Positions 23,706 to 36,098 of a DNA stretch of 64,000 bases are shown here, piece by piece (the stretch's first letter is position 1; the number at the start of each line of letters is the position of its first letter). Under the pieces are notes generated by a model, which saw nothing but the letters and a program-made list of their open reading frames with translations, did not search any database and was not told the origin of the DNA. Source of the DNA: Phoenix dactylifera (lineage: Eukaryota; Streptophyta; Magnoliopsida; Arecales; Arecaceae); NCBI RefSeq assembly GCF_009389715.1, contig NC_052392.1, positions 36,071,360 to 36,135,359 of the forward strand, written 5' to 3'. The position numbers and the translations under genes were made by a program.

Positions 23706-24541
23706 TGATGAGCCATATAGACCTGCCTCAGATAGGGAGTGACCAGATGAAACTTTGGTTTCTGATAATGTGGTGTCTTTCTTTTCCCTCGGATAGGAAG
23801 TGACCTTGATTGGACTTGAACTGCTTCCAAATCTGAGACCTGGTTTTGGATCAAAGCTAGTGGCTTGGCTCTGCTTCTCTGAAATTTTGGGTGAATCATG
23901 TTTATGTGGATTAGGTTCCCTAAAGTTGGCCAGATTTGAGATTTAAATTGGTCTTCATCAAGCTGGTTTAAGTTGTGAATTCGGCTGGATTCAGATTGGG
24001 GAGGACCAAGGTTAGATCCAGACTTAGGTCTTATCAACTCATTTGCAGCCTTTGGGCGTCTTGCAAAATTTTCTTTTTGGTTACGATGATTTCAGCCCTT
24101 CAAGTTGATCATATGAGGCTGTAACCGTTTGAATTTTATGACATGAGCGAAGATCCCTTGTCATCTTAGACTATGGTATCTCTTGGCGCATATTATATGA
24201 GAGCTTTGAAAAGGCTTCATGGATTAGGTCATAGACTATTAATAATTAACAGAGCTCGTAGCAAGAATATATTCTTTTAGTGCAAGCATGAGCCATCTAT
24301 TATAAACACTAAATACTATTATGCAGTACATATTCGGAGTTTTATACTCCTGGGATTAACTTATAATTTACAAAGGTCTACTTTGGTGATCAGTGCTTCC
24401 CAATACAATGTATTATCCTTGCACATCAGTATTGACGGAAAATCGAACGCTTCAAATAACTGTTCTTTGTTCTGAAGTAATCTGCAGCCCCTAGTTAGAA
24501 ACCCTGAACTTGGATAGATGCTACTTGAGAACTTGGACTCT

Positions 24542-24945
24542 AGATCAATTGTTTAGTCTAGTTCTTAGAACAACAACTAGATCTGACACGAAAACATCTT
24601 CACTCCTTGTAACGAATATATCTTTTTGAATGTTTCATGTGATCAGGATGGCCGGCCACCATTAATGAATTGCCACAATCACGTGTCGTCTAATTAGCCC
24701 AGCTATCTTTTATTTGAGTATCCATACATCATTCTAGTTAACTAGATCAATTATTTAGTCTAGTTCTTAGAACAACAGTTCTGATATGAAAACATCCTCT
24801 ATCCTTGTAACTAAAATGTATCTTGTTAAATCTTTCATGCGATCACGACGGTGCCTGGTCACTGTTGATGTATTGCCGAAATGTGTTGTCTAATTAGCTC
24901 AGTTATCTATTGTTTGAGTTTCCATACATCATTTTAACTAATTAT
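24542..24945. repeat. two-copy tandem duplication, about 202 bp per unit
   Basis: Units starting at 24542 and 24744 share TTTAGTCTAGTTCTTAGAAC near the start, then GTCTAATTAGC and CCATACATCATT near the end, with many substitutions between. This is an old duplication with no coding sign. Confidence 0.75.
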
Positions 24946-27900
24946 TTTAATGAGGGCACACAAATTTGAAATGGTGTCAATTCCTAATTCTTCCAAGAAT
25001 GCCAAGATAAAAGCTTGTAGACAATGGTCGTCCTATCTCTAGTCATAATTATAGCATTCAGAAGGCTTCTGAAAACCAGATTATTGACAAATTGCCACGT
25101 CAACGGTCCACTCAGGAGAGGCATTACTAACTCAAAAAGTTTTGCTCTCTATTAGCAACTTAGTATTTCCACGCTAAGAATTTAGAGCATCGCACATCGA
25201 TTAAGCGACGACAATAGCTAGGTCTGTTGAGAGGACAATGCAGTCCTCCAAGTTCAGCATGATTCGTTCAAGCTAAAGCGATATGTGTCTTGGATCTTCT
25301 CAGCCCTTTTGTCTTTAGAGTTTGGAAATGGTTACAATATTGGTGTCATTGATAGCCTTGATGAGGATGTGAAACAAAAGAAAACAATTGGTCGTTTTGG
25401 AGTGGATTAAGATGGTGGGGAGCTCTCATCTGATGTGATGAAGTTGTTCCTAATATTTAATGCAACAATGGAGAGTACAACAGGACTTGGCATTACTTCG
25501 TTTACAATTTAACTTCAAACAAATACATGAGGTTGATACCATTGCGTTATCATCACGGATGGTCTCGTGATCTGTTGGTTGGTCATTCTATACTTGGTTC
25601 TTGTCATCCTTGTATGGATTTGGAAGTGTGCAAACTTCCGAGTCAAGGTATAGCTTTCATCATGCTCGACTTAATTGGCCCATCTTTTTGGTTTGGAGTT
25701 AGCTTGTATTTTTGTGGTGTCTGCACTTAAAAGAGAGAGAGAGAGAGCAATGGCCAGGGAGAGTTGAAGTCTCATGTGATTGCAGTGCCCAGATAATTAA
25801 CGGTATCTCATTTGCAAAATATGCATAAAACTTTGACGTAAGATTTACAAGGAAAGAGAAAAGAGAGCGCTATATGTATTTCCATAATCTTTTTAACCAT
25901 TTAGGATGAATAGGAGCTTAATGCAAGATTGCCAACTAATATAGTTGGTAAGATCAATTGGGGATTGGGACCAATGTCCCTCACCTGATTTTCTGCTGGG
26001 TTGGCTCCCGTACTGGGTCTTTGAAAGTGTCAAAGCTTGTAGAATTATAAAATTTATGACAAGCTTTTCTCTCTTGCATGAGACAGGATAAAAACATGAG
26101 AATTTGTGAGCCACTTAGTTTTTTATGTCATATTATTCTTAAAGTTTTATGTCATATTATTCTCAAAGTTGAATCCATATTCTTATCTGCCATGCATGTA
26201 TACATGTCAAAATTTTTAATGGACTCTCTCTCTCTCTCTCTTCTGGCTGCATGCATGGTTTATGTGTATAAACCACATGAAAAACTTTGTGCTGAGTGTT
26301 TTGTTGTTTACTTTCTTTTTTCTTTTTTTCCTTTTTCTTTAGTTATGGTGTGACTTTTTACGTCTTTCTACGAAGGCAGCACCCGAGATGATTTTAGCAC
26401 AATGGATCAGCAATTAAGGATGCGCTTTTTGTCAATAGCAAAACGATCTGTGATCTTTGAAGGAAAATTTCAAGCCTATTGGATTCCATTAGATGATGTT
26501 TACCTGAATTGTTAACACCACAATTGGATGCTCTACATAATTGTTTGGTTTTCAAACTCTATGGTCACCTACATTAGACACATTGGCAAATTTTTGAAAG
26601 AAAATAGTGTACATCCAATGGTTTTTGATTAAAGGTGATGTATGGTTTAATTTTTTGATAAAATTTTTGTTGTATATAGCCAACAGATAATGAAAATGGA
26701 TCTTATATGTGTATGTGTTATCATAGTTTTAATGGAATTATATAGCAACATGCCCTTTATAAATGCTATCGCCATCTATAAAATTTTAATGTTATTGTCT
26801 ATATAGAAATTTTGAAAAACATCCATAAAATCATTAAGTATTATTCAAAGTTAAAGTACCATAACACCTTTGCATTGGTGTACATTTAAAAGTGTATGTA
26901 GACTTGACCCAACCAGACATTAAGAAAACAAAAGGAATGGGTATGGATACGTATAATTCGTAAGTCATGTCCGAGTTTAGTACTAATCATGTACAAAATA
27001 AGTGGGTAGAGTGTGAATATCGACACGCCATATCTTGATAAATTTAACAATGATAAAAGATAATGCATATGTTGTTAACCATATTGCTATTTGTTGGCAA
27101 GAATTTCCTCACCAATATCACATATAGGGGCAAGCAAGTTTCCCTGATATGCTACCGAATCAAGCTGACCCAAGTAGGTCAGCTTGGATATGGCTCAACC
27201 ATGCATAAACATGTGCATGCAACAGGCATGTGTGAGACCATATAAGTCATCTAATTGGTCCCTTTAAGATTTGTGCAGATGATGAACAAGTCTAAAGTGC
27301 TTTGAGTTCTATGCGGGGCGCGATCCAACAGTCGATGTTACAAAATAAGATCAACTATTTTTTTTGCACGAAAGATGCAACCTGAACCCTAATGCTGCTG
27401 AGAATTCATGACCACTTCGAAGCAGCAGTAGAATAATTTGAAGTGTTAGAGCTCATAATGTTGTACTTAGCAAGTAGAATTTTTAACCTCAAACTGATGG
27501 TTTATTGAAACCAGGAACGGAAGCAACCCGTTTGAGTCTTTTTCCAGAGTAAAATATTAAATGTATGGGCCATGCACAAGTATATACTAACACCGTAGCA
27601 CGCGCGCACGCGCACGTACGTACACAATTAAAAACCAGCCTGGGTTTCATTCTACTATTAGTATCATGTCTGCCTTCAAATGGAGGCATAGGTAAATATT
27701 CAAGTATCCAACCCAACAGACTAAACGTTCTTATGATCATAATAATAGGACCTAATCTTCATACTTGTAAAGGGGTGGTTGGAAGAGTTACTTGTATAAA
27801 AATAGTTTCCAACAACTCAAATAATTGAGTGTGGAGGCCAGGAGGCAAATGGGGACCTTGTCCTTCTACATAAACTGGTGCAAGCAGTCAGCCTATCTTT

Positions 27901-29059
27901 ATCCACAAGATTCAACCTACAGATCTTACTGTTTCTATCATGATAATGATATTAAGATTAATGTCAACAGGAAAAATACCTGCTTCATTCTCTTATTTTC
28001 AGCTATCATTACAGTGCCTGCCTTCTTATGTCCCCACTCCCCACAATTCTACAAAACAAGAATATGGTGGTTGCATGATTGCTTGCTGTCTGCATGGGTC
28101 CTTGTAGTTGGTTTTGGTATTCCCTTACCAAACCTATCCCAAAGAAGTAAACAAACTTAGAGAGAGAGAGAGAGGGGTAGTTCTAGACTTGGATGGGATT
28201 ACACGCATGGCCTTTGCTTCCTTATCCATATCTTCTTAGATGTGTAAGAGAATAAAGGTACCTTAGGAGACAATGTACTATAAAGAGCCACTCATGTTTT
28301 AAGGGGACTAACTTGCATGCAACTTTTTCTTTCACAACACTAGTTGATGCCTCCATAGTTGTTGATGGGTAAAGTGTCTCATTCATGTCAAACCAATAAC
28401 CAACCCCTTTTCCGCATTCACAAGTCAACAATAACAACAAAAAAAAAAAGTCATGCAAATTGAATTATTGGAAGAAGATCATTTATTAAGCATACCTTAA
28501 ACTTTTTATTCAGTTGAACACTATGACCGATGGCAATAGTGGGGCCATAAGTTGTTACGAATATAATAACCAGATGTTTCAAACATTTGAGAGATTGACG
28601 AACCCATATTTAATGAACATTTTTTATATAATTATTAACTCGACAAATATATTGTTGGATAATACATTTTTATTTTGCCAACCTTATCAGAAGCACAAAA
28701 ATTATATCAAAATAGATGTATTGTTTAAAATACAAGTGTCTAAAATCATGAAGATGGTGGGGATGCGTAGAGTTGGACATTCTAGTCTTCGAATATTGGC
28801 AGTATAATTTTACGAGCTTGTATCCAATATTATATGAATAGTATATTTATAATTTTAGGAGTTACATTTTTTCGAAAGAATAAAATCCACTATGGTCATC
28901 ATAGAGGATACTTTAAAGACTCTATAATTCTTATATGCATACTTGCATATATCAATGGCCATTATATTAATGTTGTACCACATGTTGCCAATAAAATCCC
29001 ATGTGTTACTGACATGAGGTGCACAGAAAGGTCCCTGTTTCAATGCCCTAAACCATGGT

Positions 29060-30290
29060 CAAACGTTTGATCACTTTTACTAAGAAATGGCCGCGTTACC
29101 AAAATGAACGGCCCAGATCAAATGGCAATATCTGGAACAGGACGGTATCTACATTGGGATCCCCTCCCCCAAGCAGCCCCTGCCTTAACTAAACTGCTCT
29201 TGGAAGTTGGAACCAACCCGCCCAAATCTTAAAAGCCAGAGGAACTGAATCACGTGTTCCCTCGGGCCTCAAATTTACCCCAGATCTAGCCTCAGTAAGA
29301 CAAGGAGAGCGCCATTACTCCCTTTGTCCTTATTGAGCCCTGCCAGCTGCACTACGCTGTCCCAGAGGAACATCTGAACTCAAGGGGACCCCCCCCTGCT
29401 CAAAAATGCTGGTGTCAGTGGAAAGGTGCGCATGGGAAGTGGAGTCTGGTCACCTCGCATCCTCCCAAGAGGTACGTTTTGATGAAGCCGTTAACTCCCA
29501 AAGACAGAAACCCTCCAAATCTATTTTTTCACTTTATATTGGGAATCTAAGTTTATTGATACAGTTTAGCCTTTCTTTCTAAGGACAAATCATTAACTGT
29601 TATAATGGTTATGGCAATTTTCTTGCTTGTCATTTTTCATCAAATTTTAGATATTTATTTTTTTTAAAAATAATTTTATTATAATGTTAATTTATTTAAA
29701 TGAATAGTGTAGGTGCCAAGTAATGTTGTTACTAATTATTAAATAATAATCAGTTCTAAAAAAATAATTATTACATAACTACCATTCTATTATTCTCTGC
29801 TATTAATACATAACGTAATAAATATTAAAATATTTGTAGAAGAAGATGAAAATAAGAAAAAAAGAAAAGTAATTTTATTTTTCTATTTCATCATATTCGG
29901 TGCATCTCAATAATTATATATATAAAAAAATATTGTAGCCTAATCATACTAATGGTAAAAAATATTACTAACTCATACAAGTTGTTATATAATTTCTAAA
30001 ATTATTCTAATAAAAAAATAATATAGGTTGATACTGAATAATATTAATAAAAAAGTTTATGAACGATGTAGGTTGTTATGTGATCCTAAAATTATGCTAA
30101 CAATACCTAAATAATATTTCTGTTATTGAAAAATTAATGACCATATATAGTGTAATTGAAGGTTCTTAATGAAAGTTACATTGGCATGACAGCCGTAATT
30201 TATAACGTTGAGAGGTGGAGTCCGGTTACCTGCCGCCCTTCTTGGAGTAAAAGGCACCCCTCCGATCCCTATTTCCCTTATCTTATTTGA
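29060..30290. other. upstream region of the heparanase-like gene
   Basis: A GC-richer block (29090-29500) is followed by a strongly AT-rich block (29520-30180). Similar words lie on both sides of the AT-rich block (TGGAGTCTGGTCACCT at 29440-29455 and TGGAGTCCGGTTACCT at 30217-30232). No exon was recognised. Confidence 0.4.
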
Positions 30291-30297
30291 GCCCTTC

Positions 30298-30306
30298 TAT
30301 ATATAG
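30298..30306 (+). promoter_or_regulatory. TATA box of the heparanase-like gene
   Basis: CTATATATAG lies about 200 bp upstream of the start codon. A CT-rich leader (the CT run at about 30454-30472) lies between, as is common in plant 5' UTRs. Confidence 0.6.
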
Positions 30307-30498
30307 ATTCCAAGCTTTCTCTACCGGCTCATTGAATTCCTTTCCTTTCCTTCTGCCCTTCGGTCGGAAGGCATTATACTAATTGTATAGTGGTGTTGGG
30401 GACTATCTCCTCCTTAGATTGGCTCTAAAGGCTTCACCTTTATTTCTATTCTCCCTCTCTCTCTCTCTCTCTAAAGGTCTCAGGGGAGATTCCGGGAG

Positions 30499-33400
30499 AT
30501 GGGTGGAGTTCTTCTCCAGCTCCTGCGCGTCTGCTTCTGGGCATTTCTATGGCTCACCAGCCCTGTGGCGGTGTACCCCACTGGAGCTCCTCCTCCTCCT
30601 CCTCCTCCTCCTGTTGGGGCCGGCGGAGGGGCCGCCGTCATCGATGGGACGACGCCCATTGCGGTCACCGATGACGATTTCATATGCGCTACGCTGGATT
30701 GGTGGCCTCCAGAGAAGTGTGACTACGGGACTTGTAGCTGGGGCCTGGCATCCATGCTCAATCTGGTAAAAAAGTTTGGTTTTTGCTCAGTGTTGGTATA
30801 GTTTGCAATGTGGAGCTTGCCAAAATCTGAACTTTTATTTAAATGGATTTTCTTAGCATTGATTTTTTTGTAGAATTTGGCAACAATGCTCAATTTGGTG
30901 TTTTTTTTTTTTTTTTTTGATTTTGTCTCAGTATTAATGTAGTTTGCAATGTGGAGCTTGTCAAAATCTGAGCTCTTTCCTTTTGCCAGAATTTGGCATT
31001 TGTTTGTTTTGTTTCCAGATGTTTTCTTTTAGCCTTGTCGGTGTAAAGCTTTATGTCTTTGTCTGTATCTGGCATTTGTTTTTTATGTTTTGGTGCTTAG
31101 TTAACATGCATAGAATTTTATAGGTATTGGCATTTAATGATTGGAGGTGATCATTGGCAATGCATTTTGGTGTATGCTTGGCCTCTGTTGGATCTCTTTC
31201 TTTGTAATTATTCATTTGAGAAAGTTATTCTTTTATGTGTTGATTTATAATGCTTATTTATTTGATAAACTGTGCTTTAATCTACATATTTTCTAGCACT
31301 GTTTTATATGGGGTTGAGGCTGATGGCTAAGAATTTGCTGGGGATGGGATAGTTGAATAATTTGCAACTTTGGGATTGTTTTCCATTTTTGTTTTTGAGT
31401 GAAAACTGTTTGCATTTTTTCATTAATATGCCCAATTTATTTTTTCACTTTTGTGTAGAATTTGCAAATTAAGATCGAGCCTTCCGATAAAATTCACTCC
31501 ATCTTCATTTACATTTCCTCATAAAATCTAAATCTTCTGAAGTCCCATTGTATATTTTGAGGATGGTTTCCTTTCCATGGTTTCTGATAGTAGTAGTATT
31601 TCTCTTAAAACGAAATTTGATTTTCTTCATGTTCTTTTTCCTTTTATCTTTTTTTTCCTTCTTTTTTTTTTAAGAAAAAAGGAAGGGCTATGTGATTTAG
31701 TATGTCTTCCTTCCTTTTTATAATTCAATAGTTAATAACGAAGTAAATGATTCAACTATGTTATGTTCATATTGGCAATCTCTTGCTTTTCTGTTTGAAC
31801 CTTATAATATTTTTCCAATAAAAAAAGTTACCTTCTGAATGTGAAAACAAAATGATTTGCAAAATGGTGATTGACAGGTGTTTCATCTTTTCCTTCCTGC
31901 AGAATCTTTCCAACAAAATTTTACTAAATGCTGTCAAAGGTAAGTGGTTTTTTCTAGTATCTTTTTTTTTTTCTTTTTTTTTAAAAAAAACTATGCATAT
32001 GCCTGTAATATCAAATGGCCAATCTGAATTTTTTCTTTTTTTCAGTAATCTAATTTTTGTGATGTTGCAGAATTTTCTCCATTGAAACTCCGTCTTGGGG
32101 GTTCCTTGCAAGATATGGTCATCTATGGCACGGATCCTCAACAGCCATGTACTCCCTTTGTTAAGAATACTTCTGAGATGTTTGGTTTTACTCAAGGCTG
32201 CCTACCGATGCATAGATGGGATGAGCTCAACGCTTTCTTCAACAAATCAGGGTATTTCGGATCATTTGACATACTAAAAATGCCTCATGGACTAGTTTTT
32301 CTCTTTACCTCGCTAAAAAAATCTGTTAGGATTGAAATGCATGCTTTTATTGCAGGCATTTCCTGCATTTCTCATTGTTCTTTTCACAAATTCTGTCTAT
32401 GGAATTCACACTACAGGGCTTTAATCATTTTTGGGCTGAATGCCCTTAATGGAAGGGTTCCTTTGCCAGATGGTTCTCTAGGAGGACCTTGGAACTCCAC
32501 CAATGCTGCATCTTTTATTCACTATACTGTCAATAAAGGTTATGCTATCCATGGTTGGGAGCTCGGTAAGTTTCATGTCTCATTTAGATTCTTCGCTTCA
32601 TAAGTGGTAAGGAATAAGTAGGCTCGCATCTCTTCCTCTTTACTTTATACAAGTAGTACTGCAATTTGAATAAACAATGACAAAAGATTGACAACTTATT
32701 GATCTAATTCAGAAGAATGTATAAAATCTTCTGCGTAAGGTCTTCTTCAGATGTGCATGAAACACAATATTATGCATTTTCTTGGAGCTGAAAGACCTCT
32801 TTACTTGTCAGGAAATGAATTAAGTGGAAGTGGAATTGGAGCTAGAATTGGAGCAGATCAATATGCTGCAGATGTGATCTCCCTCAAAAAAATTATTGAC
32901 AACATCTACCAAGGTTCCCCTGATAAGCCACTGGTACTCGCACCAGGGGGTTTCTTTGATGCTAGTTGGTTCAGTGAGCTCATCAACAAAACCAAACCCC
33001 ACTCACTGGATGTGATCACCCACCACATATATAATCTTGGTCCAGGTATTGCTGCTCGAACCCAGCAGTTTTCAGCTTCTCTATTGGAAATTTCTGTCAA
33101 TGACTTACCTTTGATAACCTGGATTTCGAGTTCAGGGGTCGATGAACACTTGATTGATAAAATTCTTAATCCCTCGTATCTTGATGGCGAAGCGAGCACA
33201 TTCAGCAATCTCCAAGGAATTCTCAGAAGCACAGGAACTTCAACCACTGCATGGGTTGGGGAAGCTGGAGGAGCTTACAATAGTGGCCACCATCTTGTCA
33301 CGGATTCATTTGTGTTCAGCTTCTGGTAAGCCTGCTCTTACCGGTCTAGAATCTACTTTGGGGGTAAGACCTGTAGTGGAAAGACTTAATTTTCATTAAA

Positions 33401-34334
33401 ACTTGACAGGTATTTGGACCAGCTTGGCATGTCATCAACATACGACACAAAGAGTTATTGCAGACAAAGCTTGGTTGGTGGAAATTATGGCCTCCTCAAC
33501 ACAACGACATTCCACCCGAATCCTGATTACTACAGGTTAACTGCAACCTTTTTATGTAGATATTTTCTAAATCCACAATCAAATGTTATCTTTCTTTTGT
33601 TGGGCCTTATAGTTTACATTTAGTTTGATAGGATGTGGTTTATGAAACAAGTAATCTAAAACCTGAGATGTTCAAAGATTGTCGATTCTCCACAAATAAG
33701 AATCAGTGCTTGGACTTTGATACCTATATGCAGAACAATCCCATGTCAGACGGATCACATTAATATATCTCCTCTCTTAATGCAGTGCTCTTTTGTGGCA
33801 TCGACTAATGGGAAGCAAAGTCCTGCCAACGAACTTCACGGGGACAAAGAATATACGGGCATATGCGCATTGCGCAAGAGAATCCGTAAGTTTACTCAAC
33901 CTTAAGCCAAAGTCTTCCTTGTTATTCTCTGTATCGATTCATTTGTCATGATTTCTTCTTTATCTTTTCAGCAAGGGATCACACTTCTATTAATCAATCT
34001 CAGCAGCAACACTACTACTCGAGTTTTTGTTACCACTGCATCTGCCTTTTCTATGGCTTCGAAGCATTACATTCCTAGGACAAGGTTCAACCATGTACCT
34101 GGACTTCAAAGAAAACTTGGATTTATCAGGGAAGAATACCACTTAACAGCCAACAAGGGGAACTTACACAGCCAAACCATGCTGCTGAATGGCAACATTT
34201 TGTCGGTCGATTCAGAAGGGAACATTCCTACACTCAAACCCATTGAAGTTGATGCATCACTACCAATAACAGTTGCCCCATTTTCTATTGTTTTTGCCCA
34301 CATTCCCTACTTCTATGCTCCTGCTTGTAGGTAG
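30499..34334 (+). CDS. heparanase-like protein, glycoside hydrolase family 79, complete 9-exon gene
   Basis: Exons: 30499-30765, 31903-31939, 32071-32251, 32417-32565, 32812-33045, 33136-33325, 33410-33535, 33786-33885 and 33972-34334. They sum to 1647 nt (548 residues), and all phases agree. Residues 1 to about 26 form a signal peptide with a leucine-rich core, followed by a short polyproline stretch (31-38). [22 protein letters not shown] and LRLGGSLQD are hallmarks of plant heparanase-like (beta-glucuronidase) proteins. The family acid/base glutamate is E214 in GNELSG and the nucleophile is E332 in WVGEAGG. Both are present, so activity is plausible. Members remove glucuronic acid from arabinogalactan proteins in the cell wall or secretory pathway; the substrate here is inferred. 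The start is the ATG giving the signal peptide. Confidence 0.95.
30589..30612 (+). repeat. CCT triplet run encoding polyproline
   Basis: Eight proline codons (CCT) in a row inside exon 1 of the heparanase-like gene, directly after the signal peptide. Such triplet runs vary in length between alleles. Confidence 0.85.
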
Positions 34335-35030
34335 CTTATTGTTCCATTATATACTGAGAGGATGGACTACTAAGTGGTCCCTCCATTCTTAACATGGCTC
34401 TAAGGCTATGAGGTTTGTGATTCATTTTTGAATATCTTTGTTCAAATAATAAATGAAAGTATAAAAAAAAAAGGAAGAGATGATTTACATAATAGTGGCA
34501 AGAAAAATCAATTCCACCCCCTTTCATGTGTCAATTTATAATTGTTCTAGCGCTATCCTAATTTCTCCATACCATATACCAATAACCAGTACTTGTGTCA
34601 TGGATGAGATGGTAGGAGAAGTTTGATTTTAATTGAGGTGTGCATCATGATCATTGCGAGGACCCGTGCAAGCGTGTGTTTAGTCCTATATCAGTTATTC
34701 GCTAGGTAGATCTTGAGTATACATATAGAATCAAAAAATCTAAATAATAACTTCCGCTAACCTTTTTGGTCGAGGTTCTGGACTATTACAATTATCACTA
34801 AAAAAAAATGTGCCTCACAATCCTAAGTATGGACTTATTCTTGTTTGCAAATTGACCTCTATCCTATTCATAATCTTGGTTTCGTTGATTTATCAATTTC
34901 AACTTTTGTTATGCTACCGGTCTCTATCCAATTTAGAGGCTTTATATAAGGTTCTTGAGCATGACCATCATATATTAATTAAATATATTGATTTCCTTGA
35001 GTTAATCAGTCTCAAATTAACCCATAACTC

Positions 35031-35090
<60 letters not shown>

Positions 35091-36098
35091 CAGAAGCTGG
35101 TTAATCTAAACCAAATACTTGTAGTTAATAATTAATAAAGGATACCTAGATCATGCATATAATATTTATCATGGAATTATGAACCATATTCTCATACATA
35201 GATAATAATGATAGAACCAAGAAAAGACTGACCCATGCATCCATCAAGAACTTTGTCCTTCAAGCACTTTATAAAATTTCTTAACAACCATGGTAAAGCT
35301 AAGAATGTAAAGCATTCTGAAGGAATCCATGCGGATGTCCTCTAGGATATGGGAGCATTTATAGGTGTCATAGAGGTAGTGTAAATATTCTCGTCCATGT
35401 CCAAAAAGGACGACATCCCCTGGGATAGAGTTATGGATGGAATCTCTTGGCATCCATTGAACAGGGTCACTTTAGGACAGGGCATAAATGGAGGAGGGAG
35501 GAAAGTTTAAACTTTACAGCTCACCAAAATGCGTTTAATATCTTTTCAAGTAAGTGACACGATGGATACCCTTCGGCTTCCTTTTTCCAGGAAAATGAAA
35601 TCAGAAAGGTATAGAGAGAAGCAGGGGAAAAAAAAAACCCTTGAAAGCATGAAATCCGGAGACACGTAAGTACTGATAGAAGCTATCCTACCGGACCAAA
35701 AAAAAAAAGAAACAGTGTGTGAGAGAGAAGCTAATATTCCAAAATCATAGCCCGGGGTGACAGCTCTAATCCCCTCTTGCTGGACTGTTGCAGGATTACT
35801 TCATCCCATGTCCACGGAGAGGCTAATGGCATTGCAGATCATGTAGCCCCGCATGTAGCTCTGTTCTCTGGAATTCTATCATGTCCATTCCTATTTAACT
35901 TTGTGATCTGTTGTTAGATTCCAATGGATTCATTTATACCAGGATTGTAAAATGCTGCAATCTTAACACCTCAAAATAAAAACAAGAAAGATAGAAATGA
36001 AAAAGCTTACAGATGATCCGGTGTTCAGCAAGAAAAGTAGATGGCAAAAAGCATTTTTAGTTTCATCAAAAAAAAAAAAGCATTTTTAGAAGATATAA
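34335..36098. other. intergenic DNA downstream of the heparanase-like gene
   Basis: No gene recognised. It contains a compound TG/TA microsatellite at 35031-35087. The first 200 bases probably include the 3' UTR of the heparanase-like gene. Confidence 0.5.
35031..35087. repeat. compound (TG)n(TA)n microsatellite
   Basis: Six or so TG units are followed by more than twenty TA units without interruption, then TGTTCAG. Confidence 0.9.

Larger units (their letters stand above)
23100..29060. other. intergenic DNA with simple repeats and one tandem duplication
   Basis: No gene recognised. It contains a G22 run at 23684-23705, a two-copy duplication at 24542-24945, GA/CT microsatellites (about 25733-25748, 26225-26240 and 28160-28174) and an alternating CG/CA tract near 27600-27625. 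Open frames here are short and lack family resemblance. Confidence 0.5.
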
